DNA of 64,000 bases from Streptomyces qinglanensis (GCF_900111245.1 NZ_FOGO01000020.1:84076-148075); one strand, 5' to 3'; positions 1 to 9,560 are shown, counted from the stretch's first letter. The notes: generated by a model not told the origin, from the sequence alone. Program-made: numbers and translations.

Positions 1-2403
1 GTTGAGCGGCAGCCACACGACCCGGTCGGGCATCCCGGTCACCTGGACCGGCAGCCGCACCGCACCGCGCGGACCGCTGACCGACAGCAGGTCGCCGTCC
101 CGGACGCCGACCTCCTCGGCGGTCGCCGCGGACACCCGGGCGAGCGCCGCGTGCCGGGTACCGGCCAGCGCCTCGTCGCCCTCCTGCAGCCGGCCCTGGT
201 CGAGCAGCAGCCGGTGCCCGGAGAGCACCGCCTCGCCGGTGCGCGGCTGCGGCACGCTGCGCGTCGCGGGGGCCGCTGCGGCGGTGCCCGCACCGCCGGA
301 GCGGTGTCCCAGCCGGTCGAGTTCGCCGCGCACCGTGCGCACGTCCGGCAGTCCGAGGTGCACATCGAGTGCGTCCGCGAGCATGTGCAGCACCCGGGCG
401 TCGGGCTGCGCGTGCCGGCGGGTCATCTGGTCGGGCTTGAGCGCGGCGTCGAACAGCCGCAGCCGTCCCTCCCAGTTGAGGAAGGTGCCGGACTTCTCCG
501 CCGCCGCCGACACCGGCAGCACCACATCGGCCAGCTCGGTCACGGCGCCGGGCCGCAGCTCCAGGCTGACCAGGAAGTCCACGGCCTCCAGCGCCTGCCG
601 GGCCCGGACCGGGTCGGGCAGGTCCTCGACCCCGACCCCGCCGACGACCAGCGCGGACAGCTCGCCCTCGGCGGCGGCCTCGACGATCTGCCCGGTGTCG
701 CGGCCCGGCTGCGCGGGCAGTTCGGCGACCCCCCAGGCGCGGGCGACCTCCGCACGCGCCTCCTCGCTCGCGACCGGCCGGGCCCCGGGCAGCAGCCCCG
801 GCAGGCAGCCCGCCTCGACCGCGCCCCGCTCACCCGCCCGGCGCGGCACCCACACCAGCGTGGCGTTGGTGGCGGCCGCGGTGCGGACGGCGGCGGTGAG
901 AGCGCCCGGCACGGTGGCCAGCCGCTCCCCGACCAGGATCAGCGAACCCTCGCCGCGCAGCGCCTCGGCCGCCGCGGCGCCCTGCTCCTCCAGCCCGACG
1001 CCGCCCGCGAGCGCGTCCAGCCACTCGGTCTCGGTGCCGGGTGCGGCGGGCAGCAGGGTACCGCCCGCCTTCTCCAGCCCGCGGGTGGCGTGGCTCGCCA
1101 GCGCGAAGGTGCGCTGCCCGTGCTTGCGCCAGGCTTTGCGCAGCCGCAGGAAGACGCCGGGCGCCTCCTCCTCCGCCTCGAGTCCGGCCAGCAGGACCGC
1201 GGGCGCGGCCTCCAGCGCCGTGTAGCTGACCCCGGTGCCGTCCAGGTCCCGGCCGCGGCCCGCCACCTGGGCGGCGAGGAAGGCGGCTTCCTCGGCCGAG
1301 TGCGGCCGGGCGCGGAAGTCGATGTCGTTGGTGCGCAGCGCCACCCGGGCGAACTTCGCGTACGCGTAGGCGTCCTCGACGGTGACCCGGCCGCCGGTCA
1401 GCACTCCGGCCCGGCCCCGGGCCCCGGCCAGCCCGAGCGCCGCGGCCTCCAGCGCCTCCGGCCAGCTCGCGGGGGCCAGTTCCCCGTCGCTGCCGCGGAC
1501 CAGCGGGGTGTGCAGCCGGTCGGGGCGCTGCGCGTAGCGGAACCCGAAGCGGCCCTTGTCGCACAGCCACTCCTCGTTGACCTCCGGGTCGTTCTCGGCC
1601 AGCCGCCGCATGACCTTGCCGCGCCGGTGGTCGTGCCGGACGGCGCAGCCCCCCGCGCAGTGCTCGCAGACACCGGGCGAGGAGACCAGGTCGAAGGGGC
1701 GGGAGCGGAACCGGTAGGCGGCCGAGGTGAGCGCGCCGACCGGGCAGATCTGGATGGTGTTCCCGGAGAAGTACGACTGGAAGGGCTCGTCCTCGCCGGT
1801 GCCGACCTGCTGCAGGGCGCCGCGCTCCAGCAGCTCGATCATCGGGTCGCCCGCGACCTGGTTGGAGAAGCGGGTGCAGCGCGCGCACAGCACGCAGCGC
1901 TCGCGGTCCAGCAGCACCTGGGTGGAGACGGCGACGGGCTTGGCGAAGGTGCGCTTGCGGCCCTCGAACCGGGAGTCGGCCTGGCCGTGTGACATCGCCT
2001 GGTTCTGCAGCGGGCACTCGCCGCCCTTGTCGCAGACCGGGCAGTCCAGCGGGTGGTTGATGAGCAGCAGCTCCATCACCCCGTGCTGGGCCTTGCTCGC
2101 CACCTCGGAGGTGAGGTGCGTCCTGACGACCATGCCGTCGGTGCACTGGATGGTGCAGGAGGCCATCGGCTTGCGCTGGCCCTCCACCTCCACGATGCAC
2201 TGCCGGCAGGCCCCCGCGGGGTCGAGCAGCGGGTGGTCGCAGAAGCGGGGGATCTCGATGCCGAGCTGCTCGGCGGCGCGGATCACCAAGGTGCCCTTGG
2301 GGACGGAGATCTGGGCGCCGTCGATGGTCAGCGACACGAGGTCTTCGGGCGGCGGGGCGACCTCCCCTCCCCCTCCGGAGGCAGCAGGAGTGGTGACGGT
2401 CAC
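1..2403 (-). CDS. nuoG: NADH-quinone oxidoreductase subunit G (3' end outside window)
   Basis: Large Fe-S subunit of the peripheral arm of complex I, relaying electrons from NuoF toward the quinone site. The translation opens with a GTG whose first bases overlap the nuoF stop (GTGA). It shows an N-terminal [2Fe-2S] ferredoxin domain (FCDHPLLDPAGACRQC then ASCTIQC), the second cluster region HPLDCPVCDKGGECPLQ, cysteines CVLCARC and ICPVGAL, and the CEHCAGGC motif that opens the molybdopterin-oxidoreductase-like domain. The later part is Ala/Gly rich and drifts from the catalytic family, as usual for NuoG. About 800 codons are present and the stop lies to the left of position 1. It is co-transcribed with nuoF. 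Confidence in identity is high; only the C-terminus is unseen. Confidence 0.96.
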   Translation of the reverse strand, partial: MTVTTPAASGGGGEVAPPPEDLVSLTIDGAQISVPKGTLVIRAAEQLGIEIPRFCDHPLLDPAGACRQCIVEVEGQRKPMASCTIQCTDGMVVRTHLTSEVASKAQHGVMELLLINHPLDCPVCDKGGECPLQNQAMSHGQADSRFEGRKRTFAKPVAVSTQVLLDRERCVLCARCTRFSNQVAGDPMIELLERGALQQVGTGEDEPFQSYFSGNTIQICPVGALTSAAYRFRSRPFDLVSSPGVCEHCAGGCAVRHDHRRGKVMRRLAENDPEVNEEWLCDKGRFGFRYAQRPDRLHTPLVRGSDGELAPASWPEALEAAALGLAGARGRAGVLTGGRVTVEDAYAYAKFARVALRTNDIDFRARPHSAEEAAFLAAQVAGRGRDLDGTGVSYTALEAAPAVLLAGLEAEEEAPGVFLRLRKAWRKHGQRTFALASHATRGLEKAGGTLLPAAPGTETEWLDALAGGVGLEEQGAAAAEALRGEGSLILVGERLATVPGALTAAVRTAAATNATLVWVPRRAGERGAVEAGCLPGLLPGARPVASEEARAEVARAWGVAELPAQPGRDTGQIVEAAAEGELSALVVGGVGVEDLPDPVRARQALEAVDFLVSLELRPGAVTELADVVLPVSAAAEKSGTFLNWEGRLRLFDAALKPDQMTRRHAQPDARVLHMLADALDVHLGLPDVRTVRGELDRLGHRSGGAGTAAAAPATRSVPQPRTGEAVLSGHRLLLDQGRLQEGDEALAGTRHAALARVSAATAEEVGVRDGDLLSVSGPRGAVRLPVQVTGMPDRVVWLPLN

Positions 2404-3797
2404 GCGTTCACCTCCAGGTGAGCGGAGCTGGGGTCGTCGCCCCACACGGTGGACTTCTCGGGGTCGAAGGGGCAGCCGCGGCCCGCGAGGTGGGCTTCGT
2501 ACTCGTCGCGGAAGTACTGCAGCGAGGAGAAGATCGGCGACGCCGCTCCGTCGCCCAGGGCGCAGAAGGACTTGCCGTTGATGTTGTCGGCGATGTCGGC
2601 GATCTTGTCCAGGTCGGCCCGGCCCGCCTTGCCCGCCTCGATGTCCCGGAGCAGTTGGACGAGCCAGTAGGTGCCCTCCCGGCAGGGGGTGCACTTGCCG
2701 CAGGACTCGTGCGCGTAGAACTCGGTCCAGCGAGTGACGGCCCGCACCACGCAGGTGGTCTCGTCGAAGCACTGGAGCGCCTTGGTGCCGAGCATGGAAC
2801 CGGCGCCGCCGACGCCCTCGTAGTCGAGGGGCACGTCCAGGTGCTCGTCGGTGAGCATCGGGGTGGAGGAGCCGCCGGGGGTCCAGAACTTCAGCCGGTG
2901 CCCGGGCCGCATGCCGCCGCTCATGTCCAGGAGCTGGCGCAGGGTGATGCCCAGCGGCGCCTCGTACTGGCCGGGGCGGGCGACGTGCCCGCTGAGCGAG
3001 TAGAGGGTGAAGCCGGGGGACTTCTCGCTGCCCAGCGAGCGGAACCAGTCCTTGCCCCGGTCCACGAGGGCGGGAACCGAGGCGATGGACTCGACGTTGT
3101 TCACCACGGTGGGGCAGGCGTACAGCCCGGCGACGGCCGGGAAGGGGGGACGCAGCCGGGGCTGGCCGCGGCGGCCTTCGAGCGAGTCGAGGAGCGCGGT
3201 CTCCTCACCGCAGATGTAGGCGCCGGCTCCCGCGTGCACGGTGAGTTCCAGGTCCTTGCCCGGGCCCAGCGCGTCCGGGCCGAGATAGCCCGCCTCGCGC
3301 GCCTCCCGCACGGCCAGGTGCAGCCGGCGCAGCACGGGGACGACCTCGCCGCGCAGATAGATGAAGGCGTGGTGGGAGCGGATCGCGTGGCAGGCGATCA
3401 CGATGCCCTCGATCAGCGAGTGCGGGTTGGCGAACAGCAGCGGGATGTCCTTGCAGGTGCCCGGTTCGGACTCGTCGGCGTTGACGACGAGGTAGTGCGG
3501 CTTGCCGTCGCCCTGCGGGATGAACTGCCACTTCATCCCGGTCGGGAAGCCGGCGCCGCCGCGGCCGCGCAGGCCCGCTTCCTTGACGTAGGCGATCAGG
3601 TCGTCGGGGTCCATGGCCAGCGCCTTGGGCAGCGCCTGGTAGCCGCCGTGCCGCCGGTAGCCGGCCAGCGTGTAGGAGTCCGACTCGTCCCAGTGCGCGG
3701 ACAGCACCGGGGTGAGCAGCTTCTGCGGATCGGCCGCGCCGCCGGCCGGCTGCGGGGAGGCACCGTCCTGTCCGCCGTCGTGAGTCACTGCCGTCAC
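2400..3797 (-). CDS. nuoF: NADH-quinone oxidoreductase subunit F (NADH/FMN subunit)
   Basis: NADH-binding and FMN-binding subunit of complex I, where NADH is oxidised. About 465 residues. Visible motifs are the glycine-rich nucleotide segment GRGGAGFPTGMKW, the FMN-site segment GAGAYICGEETALLDSLEG, and the [4Fe-4S] ligands ESCGKCTPCREGT starting near residue 364 with the fourth cysteine in SFCALGDGA. The GTG start is chosen because it overlaps the nuoE stop (GTGA); a second GTG three codons later is possible. Both ends overlap their neighbours by 4 bp, indicating tight translational coupling nuoE-nuoF-nuoG. The first 30 residues are a non-conserved Gln/Gly/Ala-rich extension. Confidence 0.97.
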   Translation of the reverse strand: MTAVTHDGGQDGASPQPAGGAADPQKLLTPVLSAHWDESDSYTLAGYRRHGGYQALPKALAMDPDDLIAYVKEAGLRGRGGAGFPTGMKWQFIPQGDGKPHYLVVNADESEPGTCKDIPLLFANPHSLIEGIVIACHAIRSHHAFIYLRGEVVPVLRRLHLAVREAREAGYLGPDALGPGKDLELTVHAGAGAYICGEETALLDSLEGRRGQPRLRPPFPAVAGLYACPTVVNNVESIASVPALVDRGKDWFRSLGSEKSPGFTLYSLSGHVARPGQYEAPLGITLRQLLDMSGGMRPGHRLKFWTPGGSSTPMLTDEHLDVPLDYEGVGGAGSMLGTKALQCFDETTCVVRAVTRWTEFYAHESCGKCTPCREGTYWLVQLLRDIEAGKAGRADLDKIADIADNINGKSFCALGDGAASPIFSSLQYFRDEYEAHLAGRGCPFDPEKSTVWGDDPSSAHLEVNA

Positions 3798-4524
3798 TTC
3801 CCCTCCTCGTCGGATGCCGCCTCGCGCGGGGCGACGACGCCCGGGGTGCTCTCGCCCTTGGCCAGCCGCAGCCCGGCCAGCGAGGCGGGGCCCGCGCTGC
3901 CGGACGCCTCCACCGCGCCGGGCCGCTCGTCGGAGAAGCCGGCCAGCACCCGCGCGGTCTGCTTGAAGGTGCACAGCGGCGCACCGCGGGTGGGGGTGAC
4001 CTCGCGGCCCGCGCGCAGGTCGTCGACGAGGGCGCGGGCGCTGTCGGGGGTCTGGTTGTCGAAGAACTCCCAGTTGACCATCACGACCGGTGCGAAGTCG
4101 CAGGCGGCGTTGCACTCGATGTGCTCGAGCGTGACCTTGCCGTCCTCGGTGGTCTCCCCCTCGCCCACTCCCAGGTGTTCGCGCAGCGCGGCGTGGATGG
4201 CGTCGCCGCCCATGACCGCGCACAGCGTGTTGGTGCACACCCCGACCTGGTAGTCGCCGGACGCCTTGCGCCGGTACATGGAGTAGAAGGTGGCGACCGC
4301 GTTGACCTCGGCCGTGGTCAGCTCCAGCACCTCGGCGCAGAAGCGCTGTCCGGTGCGGGTGACATGCCCCTCCTCGGACTGCACCAGATGCAGCAGCGGC
4401 AGCAGCGCGGAGCGGCTGTCCGGGTAGCGGGCGACGATCTCGCGCGCGTCCGCCTCCAGCCGCTCGCGTACCTCGGCGGGGTAGTCGGGCGCGGGCATCT
4501 CGGGGATGCCGATCTCGATGCTGG

Positions 4525-4528
<4 letters not shown>
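3794..4528 (-). CDS. nuoE: NADH-quinone oxidoreductase subunit E
   Basis: Thioredoxin-like [2Fe-2S] subunit of the complex I NADH module. The translation carries the four cluster cysteines as CTNTLC and ECNAAC, inside the typical NuoE frame (YPDSRSALLPLLHLVQSEEGH, AVATFYSMYRR). About 244 residues, longer than the bacterial core of roughly 160-180 because of a C-terminal tail rich in Gly, Ala and Glu (from ARALVDDLRAG onward). A tail of this kind is common in actinomycete NuoE. The GTG start overlaps the nuoD stop by 4 bp and the stop overlaps the nuoF start by 4 bp. Confidence 0.96.
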
Positions 4529-5856
<1,328 letters not shown>

Positions 5857-6606
5857 TTAGCTGTACGACCTCCGCTGGTCAGGAGCGGGAATCTGGGCGC
5901 CCTTGTACTCGACGGGGATACCGCCGAGCGGATAGTCCTTGCGCTGCGGGAAGCCCTGCCAGTCGTCCGGCATCAGGATCCGGGTCAGCGCCGGATGGCC
6001 GTCGAAGATCAGACCGAAGAAGTCGTAGGTCTCGCGCTCGTGCCAGTCGTTCGTCGGATAGATGTCGACGGTCGAGGGGACGTGCGGATCCGCGTCCGGC
6101 GCGCTGACCTCCATGCGGATCAGCCGGTTGTGGGTGATCGAGCGCAGGTGGTAGACGGCGTGCAGCTCGCGCCCCGCGTCCTCCGGGTAGTGGACGCCGC
6201 TGACCCCGGTGCACAGCTCGAAGCGGAGCGCCGGGTCGTCCCGCAGGATGCGGGCCGTACGCGACAGGTGGCCGCGGGCGACGTGGAAGGTCAGCTCGCC
6301 GCGGTCCACCACCGTCCGCTCGATGACCTGCTCGGGGTCCAGCCCCTGCTCCTCCAGGGCACCCTCCAGCTCGTCGGCGACCTCGTCGAACCAGCCGCCG
6401 TAGGGCCGGGAGCTGCCGCCGGGCAGCCGCACGGTCCGCACCAGTCCGCCGTAGCCGGAGGTGTCCCCGCCGTTGCGGGCGCCGAACATCCCGCGGCGCA
6501 CCGCGATGACCTCGCCGGTGTCCCCCGGCGGCACGGGCAGCGACTCCTCCGCGCGCTGGGCCGGATCGTTCTCGAAGGGCGCCTTGGGACGCTTCTCGTC
6601 ACTCAT
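5857..6606 (-). CDS. nuoC: NADH-quinone oxidoreductase subunit C
   Basis: 30-kDa-type peripheral-arm subunit of complex I. About 249 residues from the ATG at 6606 (MSDEKRPKAPFEN). The core is RRGMFG, GDTSGYGGLVRTVRLPG, GWFDEVADELEGALEEQGL and the family signature region HERETYDFFGLIFDGHPALTRILMPDDWQGFPQRKDYPLGG, ending DQRRSYS. The reading frame stays open a few codons further upstream, but the ATG at 6606 overlaps the TGA of an upstream 30-codon micro-ORF (ATGA), which argues for that start. The stop touches the nuoD start. The 174-bp gap to nuoB is unusual and is described separately. Confidence 0.95.
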   Translation of the reverse strand: MSDEKRPKAPFENDPAQRAEESLPVPPGDTGEVIAVRRGMFGARNGGDTSGYGGLVRTVRLPGGSSRPYGGWFDEVADELEGALEEQGLDPEQVIERTVVDRGELTFHVARGHLSRTARILRDDPALRFELCTGVSGVHYPEDAGRELHAVYHLRSITHNRLIRMEVSAPDADPHVPSTVDIYPTNDWHERETYDFFGLIFDGHPALTRILMPDDWQGFPQRKDYPLGGIPVEYKGAQIPAPDQRRSYS

Positions 6607-6695
6607 CCCCGCACCCCGCTCGCTTCTCCGCCCCGGCGGCACACGTCCCGCCTCGTCTCCGCCTGCGGCCCGGCAGCCGCCTGTGCGTCGCTCAC
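6603..6695 (-). CDS. Micro-ORF, second copy, overlapping nuoC start
   Basis: Thirty-codon reading frame starting GTG (VSDAQAAAGPQ...) and ending ...EASGVRG-stop. The start overlaps the stop of an almost identical upstream micro-ORF as GTGA, and its TGA overlaps the nuoC ATG as ATGA. The two peptides are identical over 28 residues because their DNA is an exact duplication. It contains one Cys (RRDVCRRGG) and has no recognisable domain. The N-terminus VSDAQ resembles the MSD- starts of NuoC proteins, so it may derive from an older nuoC 5' end. Whether it is translated is unknown; the overlap pattern is the only support. Confidence 0.4.
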   Translation of the reverse strand: MSDAQAAAGPQAETRRDVCRRGGEASGVRG

Positions 6696-6784
6696 GCCAC
6701 CACCCCGCTCGCTTCTCCGCCCCGGCGGCACACGTCCCGCCTCGTCTCCGCCTGCGGCCCGGCAGCCGCCTGTGCGTCGCTCAC
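6612..6784. repeat. Exact tandem duplication, 84 bp x 2 (89-bp period)
   Basis: Bases 6612-6695 and 6701-6784 are identical over 84 bp by direct comparison, separated by 5 bp, and fill the nuoC-nuoB spacer. The lack of any mismatch indicates a recent or homogenised duplication inside an otherwise tightly packed operon. Confidence 0.97.
6692..6784 (-). CDS. Micro-ORF, first copy, overlapping nuoB stop
   Basis: Thirty-codon frame starting GTG at 6784, which overlaps the nuoB TGA (GTGA), and ending ...EASGVVA-stop at 6692, where the TGA overlaps the GTG of the second copy. Together the two frames bridge nuoB to nuoC without any untranslated base. The repeat unit is 89 bp, which is exactly 93 minus the 4-bp overlap, so duplication preserved the overlap chain. 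Function unknown; a coupling device or decayed nuoC leader is possible. The stop of nuoB itself lies within this repeat copy. Confidence 0.4.
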   Translation of the reverse strand: MSDAQAAAGPQAETRRDVCRRGGEASGVVA

Positions 6785-7335
6785 CGGAGCAGCCCCTTCA
6801 TCTCGATCGTCGGTACCGCCTTCAGCGCCGCTTCCTCGGCCTCGCGGGCCGCTTCCTGCTGGTTGACGCCGAGTTTCGAGTGCAGGATCTTCTCGTGCAG
6901 CTTGAGAATGGAATCGAGCAGCATTTCGGGGCGCGGCGGGCATCCGGGAAGATAAATGTCGACGGGCACGATGTGGTCGACGCCCTGGACGATGGCGTAG
7001 TTGTTGAACATGCCGCCGGACGAGGCGCACACCCCCATGGAGATGACCCATTTGGGGTTCGGCATCTGGTCGTAGACCTGGCGCAGCACCGGAGCCATCT
7101 TCTGGCTGACCCGGCCCGCCACGATCATCAGGTCGGCCTGGCGCGGCGAGCCGCGGAAGACCTCCATGCCGAACCGGGCGAGGTCGTAGCGCCCGGCGCC
7201 GGTCGTCATCATCTCGATGGCGCAGCAGGCGAGCCCGAACGTCGCCGGGAACATGGATGATTTACGTGCCGCCCCGGCCATCTTCTCGACCGTGGTGAGC
7301 AGAAAACCGCTCGGCAGTTTCTCTTCAAGTCCCAT
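6781..7335 (-). CDS. nuoB: NADH-quinone oxidoreductase subunit B
   Basis: Subunit carrying the terminal [4Fe-4S] cluster N2 of complex I, next to the quinone site. 184 residues, normal length. Cluster ligands are seen as FGLACCAIEMM (adjacent cysteines), the Cys of SMGVCASSGG and the Cys of YLPGCPPRPEM. The segment FRGSPRQADLMIVAGRVS is also typical. Start ATG at 7335, 13 bp after the nuoA stop. Its stop lies inside the tandem-duplicated spacer. Confidence 0.97.
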   Translation of the reverse strand: MGLEEKLPSGFLLTTVEKMAGAARKSSMFPATFGLACCAIEMMTTGAGRYDLARFGMEVFRGSPRQADLMIVAGRVSQKMAPVLRQVYDQMPNPKWVISMGVCASSGGMFNNYAIVQGVDHIVPVDIYLPGCPPRPEMLLDSILKLHEKILHSKLGVNQQEAAREAEEAALKAVPTIEMKGLLR

Positions 7336-7348
7336 TGCTATCCTGCCC

Positions 7349-7708
7349 CTAATCCCATTCCAGGCCGCCGCGCCGCCAGTCGTAGGCGTACGCGATACCG
7401 ATGAGGGCGACGAAGACCAGCATTTCGACGAGCCCGAACATCCCGAGTGAGTCGAAATGCACGGCCCACGGGTAGAGGAAGACGATTTCGATGTCGAAGA
7501 TGATGAAGAGCATCGCCGTCAGGTAGTACTTCACCGGGAAGCGGCCGCCTCCGGCCGGCTGCGGCGTCGGCTCGATGCCGCACTCGTACGCCTCCAGCTT
7601 TGCCCGGTTGTAGCGCTTGGGGCCGACGATCGAGGCCGCGACCACGGAGAACACCGTGAACGCGGCCGCGATCGCTCCCAGTACGAGGATTGGTGTGTAG
7701 ACGTTCAC
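7349..7708 (-). CDS. nuoA: NADH-quinone oxidoreductase subunit A
   Basis: First gene of the complex I operon; a small membrane subunit of 119 residues with three predicted membrane helices (ILVLGAIAAAFTVFSVVAA, TAMLFIIFDIEIVFLYPWAV, GLVEMLVFVALIGIAYAY). The conserved KLEAYECGIEP loop and FDIEIVFLYPW motif identify it. The start is a GTG. A Rex-type operator lies about 83-98 bp upstream, consistent with redox-controlled transcription of the whole operon. Confidence 0.96.
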   Translation of the reverse strand: MNVYTPILVLGAIAAAFTVFSVVAASIVGPKRYNRAKLEAYECGIEPTPQPAGGGRFPVKYYLTAMLFIIFDIEIVFLYPWAVHFDSLGMFGLVEMLVFVALIGIAYAYDWRRGGLEWD

Positions 7709-7790
7709 CGCTCCCGTCTCCTTCCAGGCGTCGACTCTGACTGCCGGCAGACCGCTGGGCCGCTGCGCACCCCCACGAAGATCGCTCCTA

Positions 7791-7806
7791 TGTGAGGCAG
7801 TTCACA
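7791..7806. promoter_or_regulatory. Candidate Rex operator upstream of nuoA
   Basis: TGTGAGGCAGTTCACA matches the Streptomyces Rex operator consensus TGTGAACGCGTTCACA at both outer arms (TGTGA / TTCACA). Rex is the NADH/NAD+ sensor known to control nuo in Streptomyces. A weaker TGTGA-ACAC-like element sits about 50 bp further upstream at 7841. Confidence 0.75.
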
Positions 7807-8384
7807 AGCCCTGTTCGCAGGCATCTTAAGCCCGCCCCTCTGTGATCTGCGACACGGGTGCCGCCAACTGGTTTGTGATCTCCACCACCTGACGCCCGAT
7901 CATCCGATCGGATCGGCGTCAATCTTCATACGCAAAGCCCATGGATGATCACCTGAGGTGACATTCGAGCGTGCTCAGAGCCGTCAGAAGCGGATCGCTG
8001 TACCAAGCACTCGACTGCACGGGCAAATTCGCGCTGGACGGTTTCACCTGCTATGCGCGAACCACTGGGGATCGTGCACTCGTGAAACCCGGCACAAGCG
8101 GCGAGACCCGCGCGCGATCCGGCCGAGTCCTGCCCGTGACCGAAGGGGATGGGCGATAAGCACCCAACATCCCATTTGCACCAAGAGTTGGTTTCACGCT
8201 CCGGCGGCGCATGTGAACTGCGCCACTCGCGCTCCCGTCAGCCGCTGACTTCTTTGCGCGGGCCTTTTCACCGTGGTACACCCCGCGGGAATTCCGGCAA
8301 TGCGGACAACAACGTGGTCACGGCCCCGTAGTTGGGCAATGATCACGTCCGGGAATCCCCTCCGGGAGGCGTCCGCAGGGCTCA
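7807..8384. other. Long intergenic region between nuoA and the NlpC/P60 gene
   Basis: No convincing gene in either strand. Base composition is more AT-rich than the surroundings. The stretch must hold the nuo promoter on the minus strand and the promoter plus a long leader for the hydrolase on the plus strand. Repeated GGCAATG-type words occur near 8299 and 8335. I looked for a c-di-AMP (ydaO-type) riboswitch core, which precedes some Streptomyces cell-wall hydrolase genes, and did not see it clearly. Confidence 0.5.
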
Positions 8385-8406
8385 AGTCGCCGCTCGAGCG
8401 GCGACT
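8385..8406. promoter_or_regulatory. Perfect 22-bp palindrome in the hydrolase leader
   Basis: Bases 8385-8406 are a perfect inverted repeat with an XhoI-type CTCGAG centre and 11-bp arms, 57 bp before the chosen start codon and just ahead of a GGGGAGGG purine tract. It can act as a dimeric operator or, in RNA, as a strong hairpin able to influence access to the purine tract. Confidence 0.6.
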
Positions 8407-8462
8407 GTGGCGCATCGCACGATTGTTGAGGGGAGGGTTTGCGGCCTGCTAGGCATTCCCTC

Positions 8463-9269
8463 ATGTCCCCGAAAGCTCAGATTCCCAGCCACCGGAAGCC
8501 CCGCTCCAGCAAGATGAACACGGCGCTGCGTGCGGGTATGACGGGTGGCGTCATGGGCACCATCGCCCTGACCGCGGCGGCGGCACCGGCCCTGGCGGCC
8601 GACAAGAACGCACCGGCCGACACGGTGGAGATGCCCACCCTCTCCACGGCCGACTCCAACACCCTCGCGGCGGAGTCCCTCCACCACTCCGCACAGCAGT
8701 ACAGCCTCCAGCAGGCCCAGCAGGACGCGGCCGCCGAGGCCAAGCAGGAGGCCAAGGAGACCAAGAAGAAGGCCGAGGCCGAGGCGAAGCGCAAGGCCGA
8801 GGCCAAGAAGAAGGCCGAAGCCGCCCGCAAGGCGGCGGCCGAGGCCAAGGAGCGCGCCTCCCGCTCCACGGAGCGCTCCTCCCTCACCACCACCAACGCC
8901 GCCGCGCCGCAGGGCGGCAACGTGGCCACCCTCCTCAGCTTCCTGCGCGCCCAGGTCGGCAAGTCCTACGTCATGGGCGCCACCGGCCCCTCCGCGTACG
9001 ACTGCTCGGGCCTGACCCAGGCGGCCTACAAGCAGGTCGGCGTCAACCTGCCGCGTACCTCGCAGCCGCAGTCCACCGCGGGCACCCCCGTCTCCCTGGA
9101 CAACCTCCAGCCGGGCGACCTGCTCTACTGGGGCGGCGCCGGCAGCGCCTACCACGTGGCCGTCTACGTGGGCGGCGGCAAGTTCATCGGCGCCCAGAAC
9201 TCCTCCACCGGCATCGTGGAGCGCCCCCTGAGCTACGACCAGCCCACCGGCGCCGTCCGCGTGCTGTAA
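8463..9269 (+). CDS. Secreted NlpC/P60 peptidoglycan endopeptidase
   Basis: Cell-wall hydrolase expected to cut stem peptides of peptidoglycan outside the membrane. About 268 residues: basic N-terminus and signal peptide (roughly residues 1-45, ...ALTAAAAPALAADK), a charged coiled coil of Ala/Lys/Glu repeats around residues 90-135, then a C-terminal NlpC/P60 domain with catalytic Cys in YDCSGLTQAAY, catalytic His in YHVAVYVGGGKFIGA and the polar third position after it. The ATG at 8463 is preferred because the protein then begins MSPKAQIPSHRKPR, usual for Streptomyces homologues, but a clear ribosome-binding site at the right spacing is missing; a TTG at 8439 is an alternative. Long, structured leader upstream; strong terminator downstream. 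Confidence 0.93.
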   Translation: MSPKAQIPSHRKPRSSKMNTALRAGMTGGVMGTIALTAAAAPALAADKNAPADTVEMPTLSTADSNTLAAESLHHSAQQYSLQQAQQDAAAEAKQEAKETKKKAEAEAKRKAEAKKKAEAARKAAAEAKERASRSTERSSLTTTNAAAPQGGNVATLLSFLRAQVGKSYVMGATGPSAYDCSGLTQAAYKQVGVNLPRTSQPQSTAGTPVSLDNLQPGDLLYWGGAGSAYHVAVYVGGGKFIGAQNSSTGIVERPLSYDQPTGAVRVL

Positions 9270-9302
9270 CACCAGGCGCGGCCCGGTGCGCCGAAGCCGC
9301 CG

Positions 9303-9339
9303 GACCGAGGGCCCCACCGTTTCGGTGGGGCCCTCGGTC
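9303..9339 (+). terminator. Strong terminator after the NlpC/P60 gene
   Basis: Perfect 17-bp stem (9303-9319 with 9323-9339) with a 3-nt TTT loop, 33 bp after the stop codon. No long T tract, as is common in Streptomyces. Confidence 0.88.
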
Positions 9340-9560
9340 GTACGCCGGCGCAGGGCGCCTACGACGACGCTCTCGGCGCTACTGAGTCTCGGGTGAGCTG
9401 CGGCGAATGGGCTCGATGTGCTGTTCCGATGTTCGAAGGCAACATTGGACAGCCAACTGCGCGGCAGCAGTTACCAGCTCTTCCGCCGGGTCGGGGTCGG
9501 GAGTGTAGGACGCCCCCCCGAGGAGTGCTCTGCCAGCACTTCGGGACCGAGGCGCGGGAA

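Noticed and set aside
2418..4253. Long plus-strand open frames opposite nuoF/nuoE and similar ones at 4648-7260 and 13299-17078
   Set aside because: They are mirror images of real minus-strand genes in high-GC DNA; the translations are low-complexity Arg/Gly/Val-rich and lack domains, while the opposite strand encodes clear proteins.
7807..8462. c-di-AMP (ydaO-type) riboswitch before the NlpC/P60 gene
   Set aside because: Expected from gene family context but I could not find the conserved core sequences; kept only as a structured leader.
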